From: Bacteroidota bacterium
Lineage (GTDB): Bacteria; Bacteroidota; Bacteroidia; Chitinophagales; Chitinophagaceae
NCBI GenBank assembly: GCA_018266775.1
Contig: JAFDZS010000008.1
Coordinates: 310,001-374,000 of the forward strand
Length of the DNA stretch: 64,000 nt
Direction of reading: 5' to 3'
Shown here: positions 1-8,874 of the stretch, piece by piece
How the letters are laid out: every line of letters begins with the position of its first letter
Position numbering within the stretch: the stretch's first letter is position 1
Notes under the pieces: generated by a model
What the model was told of the DNA's origin: nothing
What the model saw: only the letters and a program-made list of their open reading frames with translations
The model's database searches: none
Made by a program: the position numbers and the translations under genes

Positions 1-77
1 ACCAGTGTCGAACCCCAAAGGTAAATGAAGCATTCCACTACATTGCAGGCTTGGCAAGGGTTTTAGGGGGAAAAGAA

Positions 78-114
78 AAGAGGGAACTGCAATTTAATTT
101 GCATGTTCCCTCTT
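78..114 (-). terminator. Original tRNA-Arg terminator, now displaced
   Basis: AGAGGGAAC at 79-87 pairs with GTTCCCTCT at 105-113, with a further TGC/GCA inside. Read on the minus strand, the stem is followed by TTTCTTTT. That is a rho-independent terminator pointing away from the tRNA side. In the empty site it would lie directly behind the tRNA-Arg gene that is now about 50.7 kb away. Confidence 0.6.
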
Positions 115-115
115 C

Positions 116-130
116 TGTAGCCCCGACAAG
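116..130. repeat. Distal att site (15-bp direct repeat)
   Basis: TGTAGCCCCGACAAG is identical to 50815-50829, which is the 3' end of the tRNA-Arg gene. This is the expected footprint of tyrosine-integrase insertion at the 3' end of a tRNA gene, and it marks the element end away from the integrase. Confidence 0.85.
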
Positions 131-322
131 GCTATTACTACTTTTGGTTATCAAATACTTAGGGTATTTCCGTAAAACATTTTGCTCGCTTCTATTAAGA
201 ATTCATCAATCAATATTTACCTTAGATCACTTAGGAAATAAGCTATCATAATTTATTACAAATACATTTAATTTTGAGTTTTTAAGTCTATTCATCAAAT
301 AATACTTAATAAACCAACGACT

Positions 323-2287
323 GTGGAAATTCTTTATTTATATATCAAAGATCATCCAATACTAAAGAATTGTAACCTCAATTTTGGGGGTAAATATCGC
401 TTGGAATATTCTATTAATGATCAAACGTTAAACGTTTTGGAAAACCCGTATTATTTTCCGAATTTTTTCATGCATGGTGGTTTAAAAGATGACCAAGCTG
501 AAATAAAAAATATAACTGCGCTCGTGGGGAATAATGGTTCTGGGAAAACGACACTGCTTGATTTCATTGTTGAAAATTTTGCAACTAGTACTGGAGGTGT
601 AAAATATTCTATAATTGCTTTATATCGAAAAGCTGGGAGTAAGTATATACTTTATCATTCTGATGACCTTCCCATTAAAAAAGGAAATTTTAAGACCTTT
701 GATTTCACAATTGAAATACTCCGCAATGAATATGAAACAAGAGATAATAAATCCATAGGGGGTACCTCCCGGTACACAATTTATCCACGCATTGATGACT
801 TTAATGAGGTAAGCATGATTTTTTTTTCCAATGTATTTGATGGACGTGGGGAGAATGAATTTGCAGGCATACATAATATCTCCACCAACTATCTTGTTCG
901 CGCAGATTTTAGGCGAAATATTGAATTTCGGATTCTTAGTAAAAGCGACGGGCATCGTGAACTTGACAGTTTTACATTCGGTGAGGTTGAAAGGCAGATC
1001 GCTTTTCTCAACAGTAATACAAATAACGTAGAGTTACCTTTCAATATACCCAATAGTCTTACAATAAGCATCAGAAACAACCTGACCAATTTTGACCAGG
1101 CATTTGATGCCAGTATTAATAACCCGATACGTGAGTACGACATCCAAGATTTTTATTTAAATGCAGCCAAAATATTCAGGAAAAAGATTGAAGGCAGTAA
1201 AAAGGCGCATATAAAGGCAAAGAATTATTTTATTGCCAATGCGGTATTGAATTTTGTGTATGAACTGGTCAACAGTTATGTTCAGATTCAATCAGAATTC
1301 AGTTTTAAATTCGATTCCAGAAGCCTTGACGAAAAACTTGATGCAAAAGCACTAGCGATCCGTATAATCAAAGATATTGAAAAGCAAACTGCACAACGGT
1401 ATGAGGAAGGCATTCAAGGACAAAAAGTCCGAATTGAATTCAGCCAAACAAACGAACTTGCCCGGAATACACTGCTATTCTTTGATGAGTTAGAGCATAT
1501 TATTGACCCTAAACAAGTGGATTTTAGTAGTGGAACTAGCTTTAGCATTGATATAAGGAACAAAGAACGTTTCAGGCAATTTCACGAGTTGTATCTGAAA
1601 ACTTTCCTGTTCCGCCCTTACTTGAATTTCAACTGGAGGAACTTAAGCTCAGGTCAAAAAGCGTTCTTAAACCTGTATTCAAGATTTTATTCTTTATCGG
1701 ATCAAATACTTAAAGGTGACAAATTAAAGCAACATCTGATCATAATGATTGATGAGGGAGATATTTACCTGCATCCTGAGTGGCAGAAGAAATTTTTGTC
1801 TTTAGTTATTGATTTCGTCTCCCGAATATTTGTCTTAACACCAGAAGGTAAACGCCGGACGATACAATTTTTTATTACGACCAACTCTCCTATCGCTATA
1901 TCAGATCTCCCCAATTCAAATGTTATCTTTTTGTTCAATAAGGATAATATCACACATATAAAGGATAGCCTGGATGATAAGAAGCAAACTTTCGGAGCCA
2001 ATATCCACACCCTTTTTGCGGATTCATTTTTCCTGAATCAAGGCACCATCGGCGATTTTGCAATGGCTAAGATCAATTATCTTATCAATCTGCTACAGGG
2101 AGATATCCGGGGCATTGAAGACAATAAGGACGAAATTCAAAAAACAATTCTCATGGTTGGAGAACCAGTGATTAAGTCAAAATTGTTACAAATGTTAAAC
2201 GATCGGCTCTCTCTAAACCTAGTCCAACTGAATAGCCGAGTGACACAACTTGAAAACGACATACATAATCTTAAAAAAGGGAGTTAA
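323..2287 (+). CDS. ptuA: Septu-like AAA/ABC-type ATPase (PtuA-like)
   Basis: This 654-aa ATPase starts at a GTG. It has Walker A GNNGSGKT at residues 69-76, an ABC-type signature LSSGQ near 441-446 and Walker B LIIMIDEGD near 472-480. The large insertion between them is typical of OLD/RecF/PtuA-like defence ATPases. Two bases downstream begins an HNH protein of the PtuB type, so the pair matches a Septu anti-phage system, in which the ATPase forms a complex that controls the nuclease. No signal peptide or membrane segment is seen. A possible -7 box lies at 269-276. Assignment to Septu rests on the ATPase-HNH pairing. Another ATPase/HNH defence pair is the alternative. Confidence 0.75.
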   Translation: MEILYLYIKDHPILKNCNLNFGGKYRLEYSINDQTLNVLENPYYFPNFFMHGGLKDDQAEIKNITALVGNNGSGKTTLLDFIVENFATSTGGVKYSIIALYRKAGSKYILYHSDDLPIKKGNFKTFDFTIEILRNEYETRDNKSIGGTSRYTIYPRIDDFNEVSMIFFSNVFDGRGENEFAGIHNISTNYLVRADFRRNIEFRILSKSDGHRELDSFTFGEVERQIAFLNSNTNNVELPFNIPNSLTISIRNNLTNFDQAFDASINNPIREYDIQDFYLNAAKIFRKKIEGSKKAHIKAKNYFIANAVLNFVYELVNSYVQIQSEFSFKFDSRSLDEKLDAKALAIRIIKDIEKQTAQRYEEGIQGQKVRIEFSQTNELARNTLLFFDELEHIIDPKQVDFSSGTSFSIDIRNKERFRQFHELYLKTFLFRPYLNFNWRNLSSGQKAFLNLYSRFYSLSDQILKGDKLKQHLIIMIDEGDIYLHPEWQKKFLSLVIDFVSRIFVLTPEGKRRTIQFFITTNSPIAISDLPNSNVIFLFNKDNITHIKDSLDDKKQTFGANIHTLFADSFFLNQGTIGDFAMAKINYLINLLQGDIRGIEDNKDEIQKTILMVGEPVIKSKLLQMLNDRLSLNLVQLNSRVTQLENDIHNLKKGS

Positions 2288-2289
2288 CC

Positions 2290-3376
2290 ATGTTCCTTTA
2301 TAAAGAAGGCCCCAACAATACTTTTGATTTTATAGCAGAGAAACACTATAGTGAATTACTGTATATGCAAAAGCTAGCAGATGGAGAAATTGGATATAAG
2401 AGTTCTTCTATCAGAGCCAAACTTGATCATCTTTGTGCAGCGGCTGGTCCTGGTATCAATTTTTTCAACGACCTGCAGGCTAACGATTATATGCTACTGA
2501 AAAATATAATCGTTGCTAAACCTCAGGAATTAAAGACAATTGTTTCTAAAGTTGAAAATCAAATCGCCTCGGGGCATTATCCCGAAATCATAATAAATAA
2601 CGGTAATGGAGAAACGCTTTCAGTATTTGGGAAAGAAATCAAAGGGCTTTTTGACTATACAACTTTCACTAAGAAAACGGCTATATGGAATGCTTACAAA
2701 CTAGCAGCGCTATTGGGTATTAATGTCTGTCCTTACTGTAATCGCAATTTCACTTTTACAGTAAGGAAAGCCTCAGATAATTATGCACGACCCGAATTCG
2801 ATCATTTCCTTTCCAAAGCTAGATACCCCTACCTAGCTTTGTCATTCTACAATCTGATACCTTCTTGTCACACATGCAATTCCAATTTAAAGCATACCAT
2901 AGAATTTAACTTTGATCATTACCTTCATCCATACGAACATTGTTTTGATGAAGCATTGCGGTTTTCGGTCGTATTAAGAAACAAGGAAGACGCCGACCTG
3001 ATAAAGGAAAAAAAAATCCTTCGGAGTTGCTTTTTTTTATGGTGATCTCAAGTCATTTGACCTTAAACTGCATCCAAGAGAAGGCTGCGAACAAAATCTA
3101 GTCGATCGGGCAAGAAATAATGAAAAGGTTTTTAAATTGGAAATTCTTTATAATTGTCATAAAGACATGGTTGCAGAAATGGTACAGAATAGCATTATTT
3201 ATGATGAAAGTTACATTGATTCTCTCTTTAACAAGTTTGAAGGCAAGTTGTTCAGAAGTAAGGAAGATGTGATCCGTCACATTACCAGAAATTATGTTGT
3301 TACAGCTGAAATGCCTAAAAGAGCTTTTTCAAAACTTTCGCGTGATATTCACATTGAATTCGGATTAAGATTTTAA
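2290..3376 (+). pseudogene. ptuB: PtuB-like HNH endonuclease, frameshifted
   Basis: The frame from 2290 encodes an HNH nuclease: CPYCNRN, then FDHFLSKARYPYLALSFYNL, then CHTCN, which is the zinc-binding HNH core of PtuB/TIGR02646-like proteins. The frame closes at 3043-3045, after an A9 run (3008-3016) and a T8 run (3031-3038). The missing C-terminal part continues in the +1 frame to 3376 (FFYGDLKSFDLKL through to RDIHIEFGLRF). Dropping one A from the A9 run would give one protein of about 361 aa. It may be a real mutation, a sequencing error at a homopolymer, or transcriptional slippage. The catalytic HNH core lies entirely in the first part. Confidence 0.7.
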
Positions 3377-3411
3377 CCTCAGATTGAATAAATCTCTCCC
3401 AAAAACTTCGA

Positions 3412-3702
3412 TTAAGGAATATTAATATCACTAAAGTATCTTTTTACTTCTGAAGCAAGAAGATAAATCTTTCTCCTTTTTTTAATGATTTTGATCTTGT
3501 TACTTTGGACAAGTTTGTCAAACTTGGTTCTCTTTATTTTTACAGCGTCCATGAACTCCTTGGCAGTTATATAATCAGCTAAAACAGTTTCGGGTTGCTT
3601 GGATTTAAGTTCTTTTATCTCCTGCAGAATCTCCTGTTGGGCAGCCATTACGCCTGCCCATGCTTCCTGTGGAATGATAATTAAAGTCGTTTCTGTATTC
3701 AT
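3412..3702 (-). CDS. Helix-turn-helix protein, excisionase-like
   Basis: This 96-aa protein has an N-terminal helical or coiled stretch rich in Gln, Glu and Lys (residues about 15-40). A C-terminal winged-helix-like DNA-binding domain follows, with the pattern DYITAKEFMDAVKIKRTKFDKLV and then KRRKIYLLASEVKRYF. That resembles the HTH_17/excisionase family common in Bacteroidota mobile elements. It lies just beyond the relaxase gene on the same strand, separated by 118 bp holding the candidate oriT. A role as relaxosome helper, regulator or recombination directionality factor is possible, and the sequence does not separate these. Confidence 0.6.
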   Translation of the reverse strand: MNTETTLIIIPQEAWAGVMAAQQEILQEIKELKSKQPETVLADYITAKEFMDAVKIKRTKFDKLVQSNKIKIIKKRRKIYLLASEVKRYFSDINIP

Positions 3703-3740
3703 AGTAAAACATTTTATTTTCTAAAAAGCACATCTTACAA

Positions 3741-3805
3741 GATTGCAATGTGACCGTCTACACTTGTCCCATTGCATCTTGACGGGGGGTTCCCCGTCCC
3801 CCTTT
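3741..3805. other. Candidate oriT: inverted repeats beside relaxase
   Basis: The 118 bp between relaxase and HTH genes are GC-richer than their surroundings. They hold GATTGCAATG (3741-3750) facing CATTGCATC (3770-3778), followed by a hairpin GACGGGG/CCCCGTC (3781-3798) and a T-tract. Paired inverted repeats next to mob genes are typical of origins of transfer. The hairpin could equally be a plus-strand terminator. No nic site was matched to a known family. Confidence 0.4.
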
Positions 3806-3820
3806 TTAATCACATTCGCT

Positions 3821-4960
3821 TCACTGGGTATCAAATAATGTTGGTTTTAAAATAGGTTTAAACAGGGTGGGTATACCTGCTGTTTCCGCTTCTTCATGAT
3901 CTGTTTCTGTAGCAGCTATCCCTTCTTGTTGAGATGCTGTTCCTATTGTTCGTTCCTGCTCTTCATGTTCCATTTCTAAACTCCTGTCCTGCTTTGAGCG
4001 GACGGCTTCCAGTTCTGTCAGTTTTATCCGTTCTATTTCAGTTAAAAGGTTAGGCTGTTGATCAGGTTTATCCTGTTCAATAGCTCTTCTTTTAGGTCGC
4101 ACTTTTTGTTCCCGTATCTGTTGGAGCATAGCAAGTGGCGCTTCATGCTCCTGTCTTTTTTCACCCAGTTGCTGCAGCCGGTTGTCATCAAAACCAAGCC
4201 TACTGAACCGGAATTTCTTATTGTCTGCCAGTACACCCTGCACCCTGCCACTCCGCTGGTACACTTCGTACCCTGCCTGCTGCACTTGCTGGAGAAAGGC
4301 TTCTTTGGAGGGCGACTGCATATAAATGGCTTCCAGTTGAGTCAACAATGATTCCTTATTGGTCTGGCGACTCTTTTTCACCTGCTCGATAAGCTGCTCT
4401 TTTGCCAAGCGTTTTTTCTTGCCATGCTCAGGAAGTGAATGGGTGAGTTCCGGGTACTTTTCTTGCTGGTACTGCTGCAACTGCCGCTTGATGGATGCAA
4501 ATTTTTGTTTGCTTATCCTGCTGCTCCTGCCATTTGTCCGGGTTCCGGAGATTATGAAGTGTAAGTGCAAGTGGTCCACGTTTTCTTCATGTCTGGTACC
4601 TAAGTACAAACTATCTTTTCCTCTTAACCTAATGAACTCTTTGCCTATATCTTTCAGCATCGCGTCTGTCACCTGTTCTTTATCCAAATTAGACAGGCTT
4701 ATAATCGTATGGTACAGCCTTACCGATGATTTACGCTTTACCAACCTGTACTTTTCGTTCTCCTGGAACTCGCGTATAAATCCTTCCAGTGATGTTCTTG
4801 ATCTTAAGTTATGGCGAATTAAAAATGGTTTTTCTTTTTGTTCCTGTCCCTGATGCTTTGATGCATGCTGGTGCTCTTGCTCCTTTAAAACATAGCGGCA
4901 GATGTATTTGACCAACTGTCCGGTGTTATTTGTTTTCCTGCTAAGGCTTTTGAGTATCAC
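3821..4960 (-). CDS. Relaxase / mobilization nuclease
   Basis: This 379-aa protein opens MILKSLSRKT and carries the relaxase histidine triad region HEENVDHLHLHFIISGTR near residues 122-139, matching the relaxase/mobilization nuclease domain (PF03432, MobP/VirD2-like). Tyrosines at the N-terminus (KYICRY) are candidates for the nicking residue. The C-terminal half is charged, with Gln/Glu-rich helices. It would nick one strand at oriT, stay covalently attached, and lead the DNA to the coupling protein. The start codon overlaps the stop of the MobC-like gene by 4 bp (ATGA), so translation is probably coupled. Confidence 0.88.
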   Translation of the reverse strand: MILKSLSRKTNNTGQLVKYICRYVLKEQEHQHASKHQGQEQKEKPFLIRHNLRSRTSLEGFIREFQENEKYRLVKRKSSVRLYHTIISLSNLDKEQVTDAMLKDIGKEFIRLRGKDSLYLGTRHEENVDHLHLHFIISGTRTNGRSSRISKQKFASIKRQLQQYQQEKYPELTHSLPEHGKKKRLAKEQLIEQVKKSRQTNKESLLTQLEAIYMQSPSKEAFLQQVQQAGYEVYQRSGRVQGVLADNKKFRFSRLGFDDNRLQQLGEKRQEHEAPLAMLQQIREQKVRPKRRAIEQDKPDQQPNLLTEIERIKLTELEAVRSKQDRSLEMEHEEQERTIGTASQQEGIAATETDHEEAETAGIPTLFKPILKPTLFDTQ

Positions 4961-5400
4961 TGGTCGCAGTTTAATGATTGCACAATTTTTATTATCTGTT
5001 TTTCAAGGGTGGTGATTTTTTCTAATATTTTATTCGCTGCCACTTCTTGTATCTCGTTTTCTTCCATATATGCTTCTATATCGCTGTAACACTGGTAGAG
5101 CAGTTGGCGGATGGTTCCGGTTAACTCCCTGCTTAAACCGGTTCGGGTGGTGAGTGCTGCCAGTTTGATGTAGCTGGTTGGGCTGGTTTGTTGTGCTTTC
5201 GCCATTGCCTGCACCTGGCGGGCTTCTTTGTTTGTAAACAAAACAGTATATGACTGGTGTTCCTTTCGCTGTTCCCGCTTTAGTGCGGTGCGGTATTGGC
5301 GCCAGTACATTTTTTTCGCCGCCTTAATAGCTGCTTCATCACCCCATTCCAATACTCTAGTTTGTGCCAGGTAATCATATATGCCTTTAACCTTTTGCAT
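4957..5400 (-). CDS. MobC-like relaxosome accessory protein
   Basis: This 147-aa protein has a basic N-terminus (KKMYWRQYRTALKREQR) and then a segment like the MobC/BHL ribbon-helix-helix family (LFTNKEARQVQAMAKAQQTS, then SYIKLAAL). Helices follow to the C-terminus. MobC proteins bind oriT and help the relaxase open the strands. It overlaps the relaxase start (ATGA) downstream and the coupling-protein stop upstream (TGATG), so it sits in a tight translationally coupled trio. Assignment rests on motif resemblance and position. Confidence 0.75.
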   Translation of the reverse strand: MQKVKGIYDYLAQTRVLEWGDEAAIKAAKKMYWRQYRTALKREQRKEHQSYTVLFTNKEARQVQAMAKAQQTSPTSYIKLAALTTRTGLSRELTGTIRQLLYQCYSDIEAYMEENEIQEVAANKILEKITTLEKQIIKIVQSLNCDQ

Positions 5401-6749
5401 CAGAATGGTAATAATGGTGTGGTATCGAATGGTATTTTCTGTTCCTGCAGGTATGCCCCTTCGGCCGCCCGACTTTTCAATTGCCAGTGATCGTAAAACG
5501 GGATTAGTGCCTCTTTCATCGGTTTGTGGTTGCCCACAAATATTAACGCCTCTTTAATGGTACGGATTTCAGCGGCGGTCATCAGTGGCTTACCTTCGCT
5601 TTTTCCCAGCATATCTTCCAGCAACTTGCAGGTGCCATGTGCCTGCCCCGGTAAAAACACTTTGGAATAACTATTACTGATGATTGCCTGTACTTCTGCC
5701 GGTGACCAGGCCATACGGAGCATTTCAAGGTCTTGTACGATACCCAGACAGCCCCCACCGTATTTACGAATATTGGCGTAGACCATTCCCAAATTCTGGA
5801 ACTTGAGTGTTGCCATCTCGTCGAGTATGGCGAAGATGCTGGCTTCTGATTTTTCGGGTATGCGTTCCAGTATTACATTAAATAATTGTTCAAACAAAAC
5901 TGCCGTTACCGGTGCCATAAACTGTGCATCCATTACCGGAATATTAATGAACAGTATACTTTTCTCTTGACGGAATGTTTTAAAATCAAAGGTAGACTGT
6001 GCCGTCACCCTTGCCACCTGCGGATTGCGGAATATCTTTAACGCCACCAATGCTGTACTGAGTGAACTTTGCAAGGTTTTGTCCGGCGTTGCGATCAACG
6101 CTTTGTACATCGCAATTAAATCTTCATTCTTTGTCTTTACCACCCGCATATCTATCTTCTTAGGTTCTCCGGCAAATACCTCCAGCATCCGCACCAGGTT
6201 CAGCATTGTCCGGTACTGTGGTTCTTCATACCAGAGCAGTTGTATCATCACCACGATAATTTTTTCTGAACTCGCCGCCCAGTAGGGGTCGCCTGAACCG
6301 GTGATACCGGAATTTTTAATCAATATAGATGCCAGCTTCTGAATGGATGAAATAGCATTACCATAGGCTTCGATCAAGTTGAAGCCGTCACTGGTGTCTG
6401 AAAAATCTATCTTATAAATTTTTGCTTTTTGTGAAAGATACTTGCTGAACTGCTGGTAGATTTCACCGGAGATATCCAAAATTACGAAGCTGTTATGTCC
6501 CCGTACTAATGCATTGAGCGTTCCATATAATATAGTGGAGGTTTTGCCACTGCCGGATGGCCCGATGATTAAGGCATTACGATAAGAGTATTCCCTGGTG
6601 ATGGCTTTGAAGCCACCGGTTAATGAAAATCCTTTATTGAAGATACTGGTGATGCTGTTAATGCTGTCAAAATGTTCATCACCGTTGGTATTGCTGCCCC
6701 TACTTATTAAAAAGATAATGAGCAGTATGGCACCTATTGTGAGTATCAT
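5400..6749 (-). CDS. Type IV coupling protein, TraG/VirD4 family
   Basis: This 449-aa protein has one N-terminal membrane segment (residues about 1-16) and then a P-loop GPSGSGKT near 62-70. FVILDISGEIYQQF matches the D-x-K/S-G-E box of VirD4/TraG coupling ATPases, and Walker B FAILDEMATLK lies near 303-313. It would dock the relaxosome on a conjugation pore and pump DNA. At 449 aa it is on the short side for the family and has a single membrane helix. Its stop overlaps the MobC-like start by 1 bp. No pore genes are present in the element, so it presumably works with a helper secretion system. Confidence 0.88.
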   Translation of the reverse strand: MILTIGAILLIIFLISRGSNTNGDEHFDSINSITSIFNKGFSLTGGFKAITREYSYRNALIIGPSGSGKTSTILYGTLNALVRGHNSFVILDISGEIYQQFSKYLSQKAKIYKIDFSDTSDGFNLIEAYGNAISSIQKLASILIKNSGITGSGDPYWAASSEKIIVVMIQLLWYEEPQYRTMLNLVRMLEVFAGEPKKIDMRVVKTKNEDLIAMYKALIATPDKTLQSSLSTALVALKIFRNPQVARVTAQSTFDFKTFRQEKSILFINIPVMDAQFMAPVTAVLFEQLFNVILERIPEKSEASIFAILDEMATLKFQNLGMVYANIRKYGGGCLGIVQDLEMLRMAWSPAEVQAIISNSYSKVFLPGQAHGTCKLLEDMLGKSEGKPLMTAAEIRTIKEALIFVGNHKPMKEALIPFYDHWQLKSRAAEGAYLQEQKIPFDTTPLLPF

Positions 6750-6824
6750 AGTGTATGTTTTTAAAGTGTGCTAATCGTGTTTGGTTTTCGTGTGTGCTTC
6801 AATGTAAAGAGCTGGCTGGTGCCG

Positions 6825-6980
6825 TTATTTTACTTTAAACCCGATAATTTCATCGCCGATTTTATCCAGTACCCTGCTTACCATCTTAAATGTCCACCCG
6901 ATGATAAACAGGATGATACCGAACAAAAATGCCAGCAGGCTCTTCAGTAATTTCAGCAGCCAGGTACCGATAGTCTTCAT
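6825..6980 (-). CDS. Small single-pass membrane protein (51 aa)
   Basis: The frame encodes MKTIGTWLLKLLKSLLAF, a continuous hydrophobic helix to about residue 32, and then a charged tail ending DEIIGFKVK. Its ATG overlaps the stop of the upstream lipoprotein gene as ATGA (6977-6980), which argues that it is translated. It lies between the lipoprotein and coupling-protein genes in the leftward mobilization operon, so a role near the coupling protein in the membrane is plausible. I recognise no family. Confidence 0.6.
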   Translation of the reverse strand: MKTIGTWLLKLLKSLLAFLFGIILFIIGWTFKMVSRVLDKIGDEIIGFKVK

Positions 6981-7735
6981 GGCAGGTCATAATGATTATT
7001 GTTGGCCTGGATGTGTACGGTGGCTCCTCTTCGCTCCAGCATTGTTTTATACACCTGCACCATATTATTATAGGTAGCATCTGCCTGCCGGTCTTTGGGC
7101 TGGTAACAGAAAAATACCGATATGCCCTGCAGGCTGTCCGGCAGCAACTGCGTCTTGTCAAACTGCTTGATTACCGCTTCCGGCTTTTTCGCCAGCAGCC
7201 TTTTGAAATTTTCAGTATATGCGCGGCATATTGATGAATTTTCCTGCAGGTCGCTGTATGTAAGCAGTACATGCTTCTCTGCCGGTTTGCTCTTGAGCCA
7301 TTGTAAAGAAGCGGCAATTGTTTTAAAGCACTCGGAATGCGCCATGGTTATTGTGTCTGATACTTGCGCCGTTACTGACCGGAGTTGCCCGCGGATGCTA
7401 TCATAAAATTGAATAATCTGGCGTTCCCGGCACATCGGCAGGTCTTGGGTATTTTGTTTTTCGCCTGCCTCTTCGTCCGGAAGCCCTAACTCCACTGTTG
7501 GTGAAAGGGTTAAATCGGTAATCGCCTGGTACCGGTACCAGTTTGCTGCCGCCTTGTTATCCTGCAGGTTATAGAGTTGCAGTATGGACTCGGGTTCGGG
7601 TTGCAGCAAATGCGGGTCGGTGCGGTCGTTGATCACTGCGATGGCCATATAGCTGGAGAGTGGTGCAGGTGCGGTATGCCTGCTGCAGGCGGTTACTATA
7701 ACTGCCATACTTAACAGTATAATAAGTGATTTCAT
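6977..7735 (-). CDS. Lipoprotein of the mobilization operon
   Basis: This 252-aa protein begins MKSLIILLSMAVIVTACS, a signal peptide with lipobox TACS, so it is probably anchored to a membrane. The mature part contains AIAVINDRTDP near residue 30 and HVLLTYSDLQENSS around 155. That alternation of buried strands and a D-x-S-like loop recalls von Willebrand A-like folds, though the match is weak. Genes of this layout often sit upstream of mob genes in Bacteroidota elements. The next small membrane gene overlaps its stop. Function unknown. Confidence 0.6.
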   Translation of the reverse strand: MKSLIILLSMAVIVTACSRHTAPAPLSSYMAIAVINDRTDPHLLQPEPESILQLYNLQDNKAAANWYRYQAITDLTLSPTVELGLPDEEAGEKQNTQDLPMCRERQIIQFYDSIRGQLRSVTAQVSDTITMAHSECFKTIAASLQWLKSKPAEKHVLLTYSDLQENSSICRAYTENFKRLLAKKPEAVIKQFDKTQLLPDSLQGISVFFCYQPKDRQADATYNNMVQVYKTMLERRGATVHIQANNNHYDLP

Positions 7736-7737
7736 GG

Positions 7738-8850
7738 TTATTTGTTTTGGTTGGGAAATAAATGGTTAAAATGCAAGGTGAACTCCTGCTGCATGCTTTC
7801 GCCAAAATAGTCCGGGCATATATTGTCAGGGCGGTGCTCTACGTTAGCCGCCTCGTAGGTGCTGCGGATCTGCTCTGCTAATGAAAGCAAACGGCACTCG
7901 TTGGCGTGTGCGCTTTCCTGTTGGCTTAATACATTTGCAGATTCCTCCCGCACATGATCTTCGGTGTCTTTCTTTTCTTTTATCAGTGCCTTGTATTCTT
8001 TCTCTGCTTCCGCCAGTTCTGTCTTTTTCTCCCTGTATTTTTTTATTCTTTCCTGCTCTTGCTTATTGACAGCGAATTTTTGTTCCAATGCCAATCCCGC
8101 CAAAAAGCTCACAAATGATACTGCTATGAAAGGAAACACTGTCATTGCAAAGCTTTGGTTGTTGCCGCTATGATTGAGGTTCACTAACCCGTTAATGGTA
8201 GCTGTTTCTGTTGTAATCAACGCACGCCAGACGCCTAACGCCATTGCTACCACCCCTGCTATACTTAATACAATGACTGTTCGCTTTTTCCTATCCTGCG
8301 GTGATTGTGCCTCCATAATGTACCCCGCCCCTGTGTGCAGGCCGATGGCAGTACATAATGCTATCAATAATGAAAGTGAAAATTTCATCAGCATGCCATA
8401 GCCGCCGCTTGACATTAGTGTTAACAGAAGTCCACCTTCACTAAGACCGATCAATATGGGGGTAAAAACTTTGACAAAGGCAACAAACCAATTAATGGAT
8501 AAGTTAGTGAGGTCCCGCTTTAAAAACAGGATAGTTTTTTCTACTGCGTTGATCTTCTTCTCTGACTCGGCTAGCTTTTTTTCTGCTGCTGACCTGAGTT
8601 CCTTAACTGCTGCCACTGAACTGTTGGGTCTGTAAATACTAAAGTTATAATCCAGTGCCTTTTGTATAGTTGAGCGGATATGCGTTCTGAACTGGACATT
8701 GTAGTGTTGCCTGGACTGTGGTTTATTCAGACGCCCGTCCTGTTTACCTGTTATCTCTGCAGTGATGATTTCATCATCCTGCATCTTTTTAAACAGTTGC
8801 TCAAACTCAGGATTAATGAAGGTTGATTCAGTTAATGATTTGCTATTCAT
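7738..8850 (-). CDS. Membrane protein with coiled coils, mob operon
   Basis: This 370-aa protein has a cytosolic N-terminal part and a Lys/Glu-rich coiled coil (about 85-115). Three to four hydrophobic segments follow (about 120-260: VKVFTPILIGLSEGGLLLTL, SLSLLIALCTAIGLH, TVIVLSIAGVVAMALGVW, MTVFPFIAVSFVSFLAGLAL), then a second long coiled coil (about 262-325). It precedes the lipoprotein gene by 2 bp and is clearly part of the same leftward operon. I do not recognise the family. The architecture suggests a scaffold near the coupling protein, but that is inference. Confidence 0.6.
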   Translation of the reverse strand: MNSKSLTESTFINPEFEQLFKKMQDDEIITAEITGKQDGRLNKPQSRQHYNVQFRTHIRSTIQKALDYNFSIYRPNSSVAAVKELRSAAEKKLAESEKKINAVEKTILFLKRDLTNLSINWFVAFVKVFTPILIGLSEGGLLLTLMSSGGYGMLMKFSLSLLIALCTAIGLHTGAGYIMEAQSPQDRKKRTVIVLSIAGVVAMALGVWRALITTETATINGLVNLNHSGNNQSFAMTVFPFIAVSFVSFLAGLALEQKFAVNKQEQERIKKYREKKTELAEAEKEYKALIKEKKDTEDHVREESANVLSQQESAHANECRLLSLAEQIRSTYEAANVEHRPDNICPDYFGESMQQEFTLHFNHLFPNQNK

Positions 8851-8874
8851 AAAGTGTTGTTTTAAAGTGAATGA

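Larger units (their letters stand above)
1..322. other. Left chromosomal flank, left att site and element edge
   Basis: Positions 1-115 are chromosome (or a neighbouring element). A short open frame ends with a stop at 22-24 and may be the last codons of an upstream gene. A strong hairpin follows at 78-114, then the att repeat at 116-130. From 131 to 322 is AT-rich element DNA with no gene that I can recognise. A Bacteroidota -7-like box, TAATTTTG at 269-276, may serve the gene starting at 323. No convincing -33 partner is visible. Confidence 0.5.

Noticed and set aside
51..251. Open frame spanning the left att site
   Set aside because: It crosses the att repeat and the terminator hairpin, has a low-complexity leucine-rich product and no family resemblance.
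4359..4853. 164-aa frame antisense to the relaxase
   Set aside because: It is a shadow of a well-supported gene. Its Ser/Phe/Cys-rich product mirrors Lys/Glu-rich codons on the other strand.
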